DNA of 64,000 nucleotides from Methylophilus sp. (GTDB lineage: Bacteria; Pseudomonadota; Gammaproteobacteria; Burkholderiales; Methylophilaceae). Shown one piece after another: positions 8,414-17,470 of this stretch. Position 1 is the stretch's first letter; every line of letters begins with the position of its first letter. A program made the translations under genes and the position numbers. Below the pieces are notes generated by a model, which saw only the letters and a program-made list of their open reading frames with translations, was not told the DNA's origin and made no database searches. The DNA is taken from positions 41,731 through 105,730 of the forward strand of contig NZ_SSGF01000011.1 in the NCBI RefSeq assembly GCF_008015755.1, read 5' to 3'.

Positions 8414-9175
8414 TTACTTTTTCAACCACTCGCGAATAAACAGCTTGGGGAAAGTTACAGCACCGACTAAATATCTTTTTACCAGCCGCTTGGGCTCTGA
8501 GCACATTCTGTGCAACCACTCCAGACCAAACTTGCGCATCCACATCGGCGCCCTTGGTTTGTTGCCAGCTAAAAAATCAATGGTTGCGCCCACACACAAT
8601 GCAACTTTAACGGGCAGTTTATCTGCATATTTATCGACCCAAATTTCCTGCTTGGGAGCACCCAGGCCTATCACCAGCAAATCCGCTTTTGCATCTGCAA
8701 CTGATTGGCAAATGCGATCACAGTAAGCACTGTCTTTTTCAAACCCAAAATCTGGGCTTAAAATCCCCACCACCTCTACCATCGGCCACTGCGCTTTAAT
8801 GTTCGCTGCAGCGACCTCGCCAACGCCAGGCATGGCACCTAGCAAGTACACTCTTAAAGGCAGATTTTTTTGCTGAAAACGCGTGAAAATATTGGGAACC
8901 AAATCACTTCCAGGCACGGTTTCAGGCAAGGCTTTCCCTAAAAGCCGGGAGGCTAATACAACTGGTTTCCCATCTGCCACTACCATAGACGCATGATCAT
9001 AGGCTTGTTTAAAAACAGCATTTTTTTCGAGTTGTACGACATGATCAACATTAGGGGTGACGACATATTTACAGTCATTGCCACCATATTGCAGCCATTC
9101 CTGTAACACATCAATTGCGCCATTCATTGAGAACTTGTGAATGGTGATTCCAAACATTTCTATGGTATTTGACAT
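8414..9175 (-). CDS. WecB/TagA/CpsF family glycosyltransferase
   Basis: Glycosyltransferase family 26 member of about 253 residues that would add a sugar to a lipid-linked intermediate. Family features are TPNVDHVVQLEKN, the VADGKPVVLASRLLG loop with its conserved aspartate, PGSDLVP, and LVIGLGAPKQEIW. The track begins at a GTG (9196). The ATG at 9175 is favoured because AGG lies 6 nt before it. It is the first gene of the five-gene sugar-nucleotide operon, and the 250-nt region upstream should hold the operon promoter. The acceptor and donor sugars are unknown. In related exopolysaccharide loci such enzymes add ManNAc(A)- or Glc-type residues. Confidence 0.88.
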   Translation of the reverse strand: MSNTIEMFGITIHKFSMNGAIDVLQEWLQYGGNDCKYVVTPNVDHVVQLEKNAVFKQAYDHASMVVADGKPVVLASRLLGKALPETVPGSDLVPNIFTRFQQKNLPLRVYLLGAMPGVGEVAAANIKAQWPMVEVVGILSPDFGFEKDSAYCDRICQSVADAKADLLVIGLGAPKQEIWVDKYADKLPVKVALCVGATIDFLAGNKPRAPMWMRKFGLEWLHRMCSEPKRLVKRYLVGAVTFPKLFIREWLKK

Positions 9176-9292
9176 AAACAGCCTGAGACTCAACACGGTT
9201 AATTATGTTTGTGAACAATTACGTAGGATTACGTAAAAATTTATGATTATTTTTTCAGTTGCAAGTGAATAAAAAAAGAACCTGTGTGATAT

Positions 9293-9300
9293 GGTATAAC
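9293..9300 (+). promoter_or_regulatory. Possible extended -10 element ahead of the GMC oxidoreductase gene
   Basis: TGGTATAAC in the divergent intergenic region matches an extended -10 box, but no good -35 is visible. The gene start is about 125 nt downstream. Weak call. Confidence 0.25.
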
Positions 9301-9424
9301 CCATTAGGATTATGCGATATAAGACATTTAACCTATTCCGAAAGCAGCGTCACTGCTTACACCTCATCTACAGTTTCAATAATAACGCTTATTTGTGAAT
9401 TTTTTTAAGTGATTTAACAAAAAT

Positions 9425-11104
9425 ATGATTAGCAATTTAAATAACCTGCCTTCCGGTTCAACGATTGAAGCTGATGTCTGTATTGTTGGGGCAGGTGCAG
9501 CTGGAGTATCGCTCGCATTATCTCTCTCAGGACGCGGTTTAAAAATCTTGTTGCTTGAATCCGGGTTTGAATTTGCAGATGATAAAACCCAAGATTTGTA
9601 TGCAGGCGAAGTGGCCGACGAAAAATTACATAGTCCGCCAGACAAATATCGCCAACGACGGTTTGGTGGGTCAACCACCATCTGGGGTGGCCGCTGTATG
9701 CCTTTTGACCCGATTGATTTCGAGCCGCGTGAGTATATCCCGCAGAGTGGTTGGCCGATTAGCTATCAAGATCTTGCGCCCTACTACCAACAAGCCAATA
9801 AGCTGCTAGAGGCTGGGGTTTATGAGTACGACGCGGACAAAGTATTTGATGAAGAGCAGCAGGCAGCCATTAAAGGCTTTAAAAGTGACATCCTCAAAAC
9901 CAACAATTTAGAGCGCTTTTCGTGTCCCACCAATGTGGGGGACCGTTACAAGCAACGGTTGGTATTAGCAAAAGATGTTGAGGTGTTGCTGGGCGCCAAT
10001 TGCACAGGTATTCGCCTCAACCAGGCTGGCAATCATGTCAATCAATTGGATATTGCCAGTCTTGAAGGTATTAAAGCCTCCGTAGTCGCTAAAAAAGTGA
10101 TCTTGGCAACTGGCGGCATTGAAACAACGCGGCTGCTATTAGCCTCTAATGATATATGTAAAAATGGCATCGGTAACGAACATGATTTAGTCGGCCGCTA
10201 TTACCAGTGTCACATTGCAGGGAACCTAGGCAAGTTGACCGTGTTGGGCGCAACCAGTAATGTACGCCACGGTTATGAAGTTTCCCTTGAGGGCATCTAT
10301 TGTCGTCGCCGCTTTGCATTGACTGCTGACACACAGAAAAAAATTGGTGCTGGCAACATGGTCGCCAGACTGCATTTCCCTAAAATTGTGGATCCCTCAC
10401 ACAAGATTGGTGTGTTGTCGGGGTTGTTTCTGGCTAAAAACTTTATCAGTTATGAGTACGGTAAACGTCTGAAAGACGGCCGATCCAGCTTCGTTATTTA
10501 TTTAAAGCACTTTGCTAATATTATCCTTGATCCCATTGATACAGTTAAGTTTTTGTATCACTGGATTACCAAGCGGACCTTGGCGAAACGTAAGTTTCCT
10601 TCAGTGATTTTAAGCAATAAAAGCAATCAGTTCACCTTTGAAATTCATAGTGAACAATATCCTAATCCTAACAGCAGGATTACACTCATCAGCGACACAG
10701 ACATCTTCGGCATGCCTAAAGTGAAGGTTGACTGGCAATACCTGTCCGAAGACATTGAATCAGTAAGGCGCTCGCTCAAGGTGTTTGTGCAAGAAATTAA
10801 CCAGAGCGGCTTGGCCACCTTTGAATTCAATGATGACCAGCTCGAAGAAGATTTAACCCGCTTTGGTGCCTATGGTGGACACCATATTGGCACCACCAGA
10901 ATGGGCACAAGCCCTGAAAACTCCGTTGTGGATGCAGACTGCAAACTCCACAATATTGATAACTTATATATCGCCAGTGCATCTGTGTTTCCAACCAGCA
11001 GTCAGGCCAACCCTACCCTGACCATTGTCGCCATGAGCTTGCGCCTGGCAGACCATATTGCAGACACCGTACACGCTGGCAAAGCATCGCATTCAATCAT
11101 CTAG
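9425..11104 (+). CDS. GMC-family FAD-dependent oxidoreductase (copy 1)
   Basis: A 559-residue flavoprotein of the glucose-methanol-choline family, oxidising an alcohol or sugar hydroxyl of unknown identity. The FAD-binding CIVGAGAAGVSLAL lies near residues 19-32, the FGGSTTIWGGR flavin loop is near 80-90, and the C-terminal GMC domain has GGHHIGTTRMG with the candidate catalytic histidine plus SSQANPTLTIVA with the conserved asparagine. There is no Tat or Sec signal, so it should be cytoplasmic. It is paralogous to the GMC gene at 18890-20542. It forms a plus-strand pair with the SDR gene 13 nt downstream, inside an otherwise minus-strand exopolysaccharide region. A role in sugar oxidation or epimerisation during polysaccharide synthesis is inference from context. 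Confidence 0.88.
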   Translation: MISNLNNLPSGSTIEADVCIVGAGAAGVSLALSLSGRGLKILLLESGFEFADDKTQDLYAGEVADEKLHSPPDKYRQRRFGGSTTIWGGRCMPFDPIDFEPREYIPQSGWPISYQDLAPYYQQANKLLEAGVYEYDADKVFDEEQQAAIKGFKSDILKTNNLERFSCPTNVGDRYKQRLVLAKDVEVLLGANCTGIRLNQAGNHVNQLDIASLEGIKASVVAKKVILATGGIETTRLLLASNDICKNGIGNEHDLVGRYYQCHIAGNLGKLTVLGATSNVRHGYEVSLEGIYCRRRFALTADTQKKIGAGNMVARLHFPKIVDPSHKIGVLSGLFLAKNFISYEYGKRLKDGRSSFVIYLKHFANIILDPIDTVKFLYHWITKRTLAKRKFPSVILSNKSNQFTFEIHSEQYPNPNSRITLISDTDIFGMPKVKVDWQYLSEDIESVRRSLKVFVQEINQSGLATFEFNDDQLEEDLTRFGAYGGHHIGTTRMGTSPENSVVDADCKLHNIDNLYIASASVFPTSSQANPTLTIVAMSLRLADHIADTVHAGKASHSII

Positions 11105-11117
11105 TTAGGAAGCACGC

Positions 11118-12089
11118 ATGAAAGTTTTAATCCTTGGTGCCACTGGTCACGTAGGCAGTCGCCTGCATACACATTTACAACATGCTAATATTTCATCGAT
11201 TGCTGCATCCAGAGGCAGAATGCGTAGCAATGTTGCCAATCATATCATTCTCGACAGTATGAACCTGGCAGAGCTGACCAAGCAATTGCAAAACGTTGAC
11301 GCAGTGGTCAATTGCGTCGCTGGTAGCAAAGACGCCATCGGGGCGGGCGCTCAAATTCTCACGCAAGCCGCCTTGGCGGTAGGTAAGCCAACCATTGTCC
11401 ATTTAAGTACCATGTCTGTTTACGGGGCTAGCGAGGGCGTGATCACAGAAACATCCCCTTTTGACCCTGATTACAACTGGTATGCCGCCGCCAAATGTGA
11501 GGCTGAAGGCCATATGCAGGCCTATGCACGAGCAGGCGGTAAAGTAGTTGTTTTACGGCCAGGCTGCATCCATGGCCCAGGCAGTGTGCAGTGGGTAGAG
11601 CGCATCGCCAACTTGCTTAAAACTTTCAGATTAGGCGACTTAGGCAGTGCCGGTGACGGCTGGAGTAATTTGGTGCATGTCGATGATGTAGTCAAAGCCA
11701 TTCACTTTGGACTTGAGATACCATTAGCTGCTGGTGAAATTCAGCATTTCAATTTAGCCGCTCCAGACAGCCCGAGATGGAACCAGTATTTTATTGACCT
11801 GGCACAGGCGATTGATGCAACCCCAGTCAAGCGTATTCATCCTTTACAACTCAAGCTGGATTCAAAAGCTTTTAGCCCGGCGATTAAAATCTCTCAAAAG
11901 CTACTTGCTAAAGCAAAGCAAGCCGGTTTAGCCAACCGCCTACCAGAACCACTACCACCCTCTCTAGTCAGGCTATTTAAGCAACACATTTTTCTGGATG
12001 CACAAAAAGCCTCTGCCAATCTTTCATTCATGACATATGAACAAAGCCTGTTAAGCTCTATTGAATGGTTGAAAAATGAGCAACACTAA
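11118..12089 (+). CDS. NAD-dependent epimerase/dehydratase (extended SDR)
   Basis: A 323-residue Rossmann protein with N-terminal LILGATGHVGSRL (GxxGxxG), HLSTMSVYG and the catalytic pair in WYAAAKCEAE (YxxxK). A GGA ribosome binding site precedes the ATG. It follows the GMC oxidoreductase by 13 nt and is probably co-transcribed with it. The family covers nucleotide-sugar epimerases, dehydratases and reductases. The exact reaction cannot be read from the sequence. The pair could act in sequence on a sugar: the GMC enzyme makes a keto-sugar and the SDR reduces or epimerises it. That is inference from operon context only. Confidence 0.85.
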   Translation: MKVLILGATGHVGSRLHTHLQHANISSIAASRGRMRSNVANHIILDSMNLAELTKQLQNVDAVVNCVAGSKDAIGAGAQILTQAALAVGKPTIVHLSTMSVYGASEGVITETSPFDPDYNWYAAAKCEAEGHMQAYARAGGKVVVLRPGCIHGPGSVQWVERIANLLKTFRLGDLGSAGDGWSNLVHVDDVVKAIHFGLEIPLAAGEIQHFNLAAPDSPRWNQYFIDLAQAIDATPVKRIHPLQLKLDSKAFSPAIKISQKLLAKAKQAGLANRLPEPLPPSLVRLFKQHIFLDAQKASANLSFMTYEQSLLSSIEWLKNEQH

Positions 12090-12386
12090 TTATATGCTTT
12101 GCATATCTTGAGTTTGGCAAACTTCATTCTTTTTTATTATTATCATGTGGATTATTTTTAATCAGCTAAAAGCCACTGCAGTCTAGGGCAAGTTCGATCT
12201 CTTTTTGTTTGCAAATATGGCGATAGCCATTTTAAAAAATGACTTTCCTGGTACATTCAAAAGCTACTATTAAGAATAGTAGCAGTTTTGATTGTTAGCA
12301 TGAGCAATTGCTAGATTGAGCAACAAACGAGAGAATATTCGAATTAAAACTGATAGACACTATTCAAATGTAGTTGTTTAAACTCA
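12090..12386. other. Intergenic region between convergent genes
   Basis: No gene was found. It contains the hairpin described at 12263-12283 and otherwise AT-rich sequence. Confidence 0.4.
12263..12289. terminator. Hairpin between convergent SDR and DUF2264 genes
   Basis: GCTACTATT-AAG-AATAGTAGC is a perfect 9-bp stem followed by AGTTTTG. AT-rich stem and short T run, so a moderate terminator candidate for either strand. Confidence 0.5.
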
Positions 12387-13880
12387 TCACAAACAATCGA
12401 CTGATTTTTGACTGCACTTTCTCAGGTAATTGTTATCTGTGGTGTAGATATACTGATGATATCTAATCTCATCGTTGTCTGGGCGGTGTATACGCAACCC
12501 AATGAAATCTTTTAGGCGATCTTTAAAAGAGTAATCTTTAATCTCTATAACTGAGTCTGGATCATTTTTAGTAAGTGTAATAGTTATTTTTTTTGTAGCC
12601 TCATCACCACTAATTTGCCATCCCAGTGATGGCTTGTCGATGCGAAAGTCAGTAATTTCTATCGGCAGTTTTTGGCCTGCATTCACCCAAAAACTCGATG
12701 AAGATGAATGTAAGTTCGCGAGAACAAGAGATCTCAAGCTCCAATGACAACTACCTGGCCCACTGTAAATATCCAGGAACCGTTTGTCGTTATTATAAAA
12801 GCCTTGGGTAATTGTTCCGTCTATCAATACCTTGTGTGAAACAAAGTGATCAAGAACTAAAAAGAAGCCATGTTTTGCCTTCGCTTGTACCTCTGGATTA
12901 TTCGTAATTAATGAGTTTGCTAACAATGGTGCTGGCACTGCCATTCTGTAACATACAGAGCGCCCCATCATTGGAATACCTACCGGACTAATCAAATGCT
13001 CTGTTAAATTAGCTGAGTCGTTGATAGCTTTTGTGATAAATACCTTATCAAAACTATCGTTCACGTAATGAATCCAAAACAAATCATAGGTAATCCCCCA
13101 TGTGTTGTAAAAATCTACACCGTGAGGCGCATCGAAAAACCAACCATCTGAAAGATAAAACTTCTTAAATATGAAGTAGTTTTTCATAGGATCTACAGTA
13201 ATCACAACATTCATCTTACTGAGGATAGTGTTTACTACAACTGGAAACAGTAGCCAATTATTCTGAGGAAGTTTTACGTGATTTACTTGCAGTAGATACT
13301 GGGAAACTTGATCTTTTTCCTGACTAGAAAAAGTGTCCCAGATCAATGGCTTTGTGAGCCATAATATTCTTGCAATGTCTGCTGATTCAACAACACGCTG
13401 ATCATAATCTTCAATGCTACCCCAATAATCCTTTGAGTCTGCTTCTGTGCCATTGAGTATCCCATTTTTTAGACAGTTAATAATTTTTAAGTCGTTATCA
13501 TTTAATGTGTTATCTCTTAATTTTGAGAATACTTCGGACGCAATAAGAACACCTGTTCTAGAGAAACCCTCCATACCTGAAACACGAAAACCCCAGATAC
13601 TTCCATATCCTGGGTAGTTAACATAACTGCATGATTTAGTTTGGTGTTTGACAAATCCTGCTCGAAAATATGAATTTAGTATAGAGAGCCTATTAATTGA
13701 TTCGCTCTTGGCATTCATATACGAGTTAGTCGTGTTTTCATCTGCCTGAGACTGTTCCTCAATTGGTGATTTGTACAGGCTTATGTCAGAGTTTATGTAT
13801 CGGATGACCAATAAAAACAATCCCATCAAAATTAGGATAATCATGATGTTTATAACTTTTTTTAATCTCAATGGGATCAT
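12387..13880 (-). CDS. DUF2264 domain protein, membrane-anchored
   Basis: A 497-residue protein with one N-terminal transmembrane helix (IIILILMGLFLLVIRYI, about residues 12-28) and a large periplasmic part. The body carries the DUF2264 pattern: GMEGFSRTG, NGTEADSKDYWG, DQRVVESADIARILW, NNWLLFPVVVNT, FYLSDGWFFDAPHGVDFYNTWG, and a C-terminal beta-type region. DUF2264 proteins are thought to have an alpha/alpha-toroid fold like unsaturated glucuronyl hydrolases. A role in trimming or degrading the exopolysaccharide is therefore possible but unproven. It is the last gene of the minus-strand locus, 98 nt after an acyltransferase gene. Its base composition is visibly AT-rich compared with the housekeeping genes here, consistent with exchange of polysaccharide modules. 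Confidence 0.8.
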   Translation of the reverse strand: MIPLRLKKVINIMIILILMGLFLLVIRYINSDISLYKSPIEEQSQADENTTNSYMNAKSESINRLSILNSYFRAGFVKHQTKSCSYVNYPGYGSIWGFRVSGMEGFSRTGVLIASEVFSKLRDNTLNDNDLKIINCLKNGILNGTEADSKDYWGSIEDYDQRVVESADIARILWLTKPLIWDTFSSQEKDQVSQYLLQVNHVKLPQNNWLLFPVVVNTILSKMNVVITVDPMKNYFIFKKFYLSDGWFFDAPHGVDFYNTWGITYDLFWIHYVNDSFDKVFITKAINDSANLTEHLISPVGIPMMGRSVCYRMAVPAPLLANSLITNNPEVQAKAKHGFFLVLDHFVSHKVLIDGTITQGFYNNDKRFLDIYSGPGSCHWSLRSLVLANLHSSSSSFWVNAGQKLPIEITDFRIDKPSLGWQISGDEATKKITITLTKNDPDSVIEIKDYSFKDRLKDFIGLRIHRPDNDEIRYHQYIYTTDNNYLRKCSQKSVDCL

Positions 13881-13978
13881 TTTTATACTTCTTTAAACAA
13901 CACTCGATTAATCACGGTAAAAAATAAGTTTTTAATTACTTAGCCAATCATGTACTAATTCGACTACTAATAAATGAA

Positions 13979-15043
13979 TCAGACGTTAGAACCGTATTTT
14001 CTTCTTAAATCAATCGTAGGGCGCTCAATTACATAATAAGAAATTAAAGTAGTGACGAGTGTTAAACCCCAGAACCCCAATTGCCATACAAGAGAGAACT
14101 TATTTACACCAGCTATGTATGAAATAACAGTCATAGAGAACCAATGCTGTAAATACAAAGAGTAGCTGAGTTTCCCAATAAAGGTGAGTGTACTCAGCCC
14201 TAAAAAGCGTCTAATAGCTGCAAAGAGAGTCGCCTGATTGAATAAAATATTCAATAATATTAAAAAAAGACCAACATTTTGCAGGCTATATCTGAATGTC
14301 TCCCTAAAAAAAGGATCTCTAAATAATAGAGATAACAAAATAACGGCCAATCCAATTATAAAATAACCTAATTTAATCAGATGCTTCTCAACCCACTCTT
14401 TATTTGTTGGCTTATGAATTAGGTAAGCCATGAAACATCCGAATGCAATTGAGTCAATTCTAGCCTCCGTAGCTGAGTAGGTGTAACCTCCCTCATGAAG
14501 CATATCTGGGAAAATTAATGCGTATCCCAACCTAATTACAAGTGGTAGCACTAAAAACGCAACAATGATCTGATAATAACGATTTGAACGATAAGTGAAG
14601 GCTAGAAGCGGTGCAAAGAGAATATAAAAGTGTTCCTCGATAGCAAGGCTCCATAAAATATTAAATGGTGAAAGCAAACCATCTACATTAGTGAAATGTA
14701 TAAAAATTTTATAGTAGTTAGCACCATAAAATAAGGCAGCAAAAATTTCTGAAATTTTTATTGAGTGATTAATATAAAAAATTAAAAGGCTTGAAATGAC
14801 TATAAAATATATTGCTGGTGGTAATAGTCGCCAAAAACGTCGTATGTAGAATTTTTTTAAGTCGATGTGCTTGTACTTTTCAGCTTCAGCAATTAACAGT
14901 GATGTAATTAAGTAACCACTAATAAAAAAGAAAATCGTCACTCCAAAACCACCCGGAACAATATGCCCAAATCCAGCATGTGAAATCATGACAAGTAATA
15001 TGGATAGAGCCCGGATACCATCTAGTTCTGGTGTGTATTTCAT
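13979..15043 (-). CDS. Acyltransferase family 3 membrane protein
   Basis: A 354-residue integral membrane acyltransferase (OafA/NodX-like, Acyl_transf_3) that transfers O-acetyl or similar groups to sugars. The N-terminus has ELDGIRALSILLVMISHAGFG with the conserved arginine and histidine, followed by FFFISGYLI and about ten hydrophobic helices. The track ATG is at the family's usual position. It follows another family 3 acyltransferase by 56 nt. The gene is strongly AT-rich. It probably decorates the exopolysaccharide, but the acyl donor and acceptor are unknown. Confidence 0.88.
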   Translation of the reverse strand: MKYTPELDGIRALSILLVMISHAGFGHIVPGGFGVTIFFFISGYLITSLLIAEAEKYKHIDLKKFYIRRFWRLLPPAIYFIVISSLLIFYINHSIKISEIFAALFYGANYYKIFIHFTNVDGLLSPFNILWSLAIEEHFYILFAPLLAFTYRSNRYYQIIVAFLVLPLVIRLGYALIFPDMLHEGGYTYSATEARIDSIAFGCFMAYLIHKPTNKEWVEKHLIKLGYFIIGLAVILLSLLFRDPFFRETFRYSLQNVGLFLILLNILFNQATLFAAIRRFLGLSTLTFIGKLSYSLYLQHWFSMTVISYIAGVNKFSLVWQLGFWGLTLVTTLISYYVIERPTIDLRRKYGSNV

Positions 15044-15099
15044 AAAGTGATTTCTAATTTCTTGGTAAGTTAAATTTTAAGCAGCATAGACTAAGTAAC

Positions 15100-16203
15100 T
15101 TACACTTTGACAAGTTTGCGTGATTTTTCTCTGAACGGGCTCTCTATCAGCTTATAAGTGATGAAACCAATGAGTAAACAAGCAGCCAAAAAACCAATTG
15201 TGAGAAGAAGAGCTAATGGAAATTCGAATTGTGGGATAGATAATCCTTCAACAATCATTTCAGGGCGGTGAAACAATACCCGAATCACTTGCTGGTAAAA
15301 CCACAATACCAGGCCATGCGACATATACAAAGAGAATGAGATTGTTCCCAACCACACCAAGGCCGGATGTGATAAAAAATGCTTCCAAAAATGATCTCGT
15401 GAAAGCAATATTGCGCTGATCAGCAGGCAGGTTAAAGGGTAAATCATTACTTTTAGTGCCTTCGCATCATGCCCAAACACCATGAACGCTCCGATCAATA
15501 AGAAGCAGGCGGGTATCCAATACGGACTTAATATCATTGAATCCTTAGCTTTACTGATACCCAGTGCCAACATACAGCCTATGAAAAAACCAGCGATACA
15601 TCTAAGCATAAAATCATGATGCTCCGGCTGATAGATGAATAGTATCAATGCCGCAGATAGGCCTAATGCAGCAAAAATATAATTTTTGAATTTTGCAAAG
15701 TTGAGCACAATCAACCCAAAAATTAGGTAGGTATAAAACTCAGCGCTTATAGACCAGGCCGGGCTATTAAAGGTTATTGCCTGTTCATTAGGCCAAAAGG
15801 CTTTAATCATAAAGACATCGCGCATAAATGCAGCGAGGTTATTTTGCTCGAAGGGTTGCTTACTCAGGCTGGCAATTCCAAAATGATGCTGCAGCACATA
15901 TTTCAATATCTCAATACCAAGAAACAATATCAAGAATAAAAGGTGAACTGGATACAGCCGCCCAAATCTTAAAAACTGAAACTTTGCCAGCTCATAAAAC
16001 GAGTTGATTCTATTGGCATAAGCGGTGTAAATGACAAAACCTGACAATACAAAAAACAAATCAACCATCATAAACCCACTACGAATAATTGATATGTTAT
16101 GGATCATCGGGTTCCATGCTGGCACATGGTAAAGAACGACCAGTAAAGCAGCAATCCCGCGCAAGCTTTCTAACTGATCAATTTTTTTTATAGATTTATT
16201 CAT
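15100..16203 (-). CDS. Acyltransferase family 3 membrane protein
   Basis: A 367-residue relative of the downstream acyltransferase but clearly distinct in sequence. It starts with QLESLRGIAALLVVLYHVPAW, then DLFFVLSGFVIYTAYANR, and ends with a basic tail after ten or so helices. The conserved LRG and YH residues that define the family are present. It is located between a membrane glycosyltransferase and a second acyltransferase. A role in O-acylation of the polysaccharide at the inner membrane is likely from family and context. Confidence 0.88.
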   Translation of the reverse strand: MNKSIKKIDQLESLRGIAALLVVLYHVPAWNPMIHNISIIRSGFMMVDLFFVLSGFVIYTAYANRINSFYELAKFQFLRFGRLYPVHLLFLILFLGIEILKYVLQHHFGIASLSKQPFEQNNLAAFMRDVFMIKAFWPNEQAITFNSPAWSISAEFYTYLIFGLIVLNFAKFKNYIFAALGLSAALILFIYQPEHHDFMLRCIAGFFIGCMLALGISKAKDSMILSPYWIPACFLLIGAFMVFGHDAKALKVMIYPLTCLLISAILLSRDHFWKHFLSHPALVWLGTISFSLYMSHGLVLWFYQQVIRVLFHRPEMIVEGLSIPQFEFPLALLLTIGFLAACLLIGFITYKLIESPFREKSRKLVKV

Positions 16204-16240
16204 TGATAACTTTTTGAATTAAACAAAAATCGAGACTGAA

Positions 16241-17425
16241 CTAGTCCCTTTTTGATTTAACCCACTCTATTTGACGGTTAACGAAAAATTTGGCGTAAAG
16301 CTGAATTTTACTCAGTGCATATACGGGGGCGTATGTTAACAGCTCAAAGAAAGGCAAGATTTTTCTGCCATGCTTGAACCAGGAAATCATGACAAACAAA
16401 GCTAAAAGTAAAAACTGAATCACGCCATAGCCCCAAGGTAAATATGTCCCTGAAGCAAAAATAAGCCCTGCTGAAACAATCGCAAAAAAACCACTCAAAA
16501 GGAATAACAAAGCCACTGGCGGTACGCACAGATCTAGAGCCATGGAGATCATCTCAACATTACCTGTGCGCAAACCTTTAAATAGCAATGGCAAGCCTTC
16601 TTGAACGATCATGCCGATGTGACCATGCTCCCATCTTTTTCGTTGCGATGCAGCCCCTTCATCATTCATAGGGAACTCGCTCGTAACGTAGGCTTCTGGA
16701 CAAAACTTAGGTGCTACATGCTGCACCGTTAAGTCTATCCCTAACTTCATATCCTCAACGATGTAACCTTTAGCCAGATTTGCACTTTTGACATGTTCCC
16801 ATGGAAAAGCCATACCAGAACCCATTAATTGCATGGGCATGCCCAAACGATGAAAACCCAATGGTCGAGTCCAGCTCTTAACGACATAGGCAAATTCGGC
16901 CAACTTGGTTTTGACTGGTGAATTGGGTTTAGCTTGAATCAGATATAGTGCTTGCACTGAGCGCTTGCCGTTAACAACCGCCTGCACCAGAGCATTAATA
17001 GTATCAGGATAGACTAAACAATCCGCATCAAACACAATCATGACTTCTGGTGGATTATTGCGTAAATACTGAATGCCGAAATCTAATGCATAGCCTTTAC
17101 CACGCAAGGTATCATGCGCTCTTTCAATAACTTCAGCCCCAAGGTCGCGAGCGATCTCTGCTGTGTTATCACTGCAATTGTCCGCAATAACAACAATTCT
17201 GGTGTTTGGAGTAGCTGCTTTTTTGATTGAGGCTAGAGTATCGCTTATACCAGCAGATTCGTTGTGCGCGGGAATCAGCAATGCGACTGATGCTGATTGT
17301 GCCTCGACCTTTTGATTGCGATAACCCGGAAGAACAGCCACCAAAATCTGCAAACAAAAGGTGAGTACGGGTATTGCCAATATAGCAAGCAAAACCAAAA
17401 AAAGTATTTCAGCAACAATCAGCAT
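16241..17425 (-). CDS. Membrane glycosyltransferase family 2 protein
   Basis: A GT-A fold glycosyltransferase of about 394 residues. It has an N-terminal helix (LFLVLLAILAIPVLTFCLQIL), then LLIPAHNESAGI, DNCSDNTAEIA, the metal-binding VFDADC and the QRKRWEHG acceptor-site motif, followed by two or three C-terminal helices. The layout resembles processive or cellulose-synthase-like family 2 transferases (the QxxRW-type motif). The track start is a TTG. The ATG at 17425 is preferred because it begins directly with the first helix. It lies in the exopolysaccharide operon, 12 nt after the unknown secreted protein gene. Sugar specificity unknown. Confidence 0.87.
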   Translation of the reverse strand: MLIVAEILFLVLLAILAIPVLTFCLQILVAVLPGYRNQKVEAQSASVALLIPAHNESAGISDTLASIKKAATPNTRIVVIADNCSDNTAEIARDLGAEVIERAHDTLRGKGYALDFGIQYLRNNPPEVMIVFDADCLVYPDTINALVQAVVNGKRSVQALYLIQAKPNSPVKTKLAEFAYVVKSWTRPLGFHRLGMPMQLMGSGMAFPWEHVKSANLAKGYIVEDMKLGIDLTVQHVAPKFCPEAYVTSEFPMNDEGAASQRKRWEHGHIGMIVQEGLPLLFKGLRTGNVEMISMALDLCVPPVALLFLLSGFFAIVSAGLIFASGTYLPWGYGVIQFLLLALFVMISWFKHGRKILPFFELLTYAPVYALSKIQLYAKFFVNRQIEWVKSKRD

Positions 17426-17470
17426 ACAGTCAATTTCAATAAGATTAATTAGGCCCAAGGGCGAGAAATA

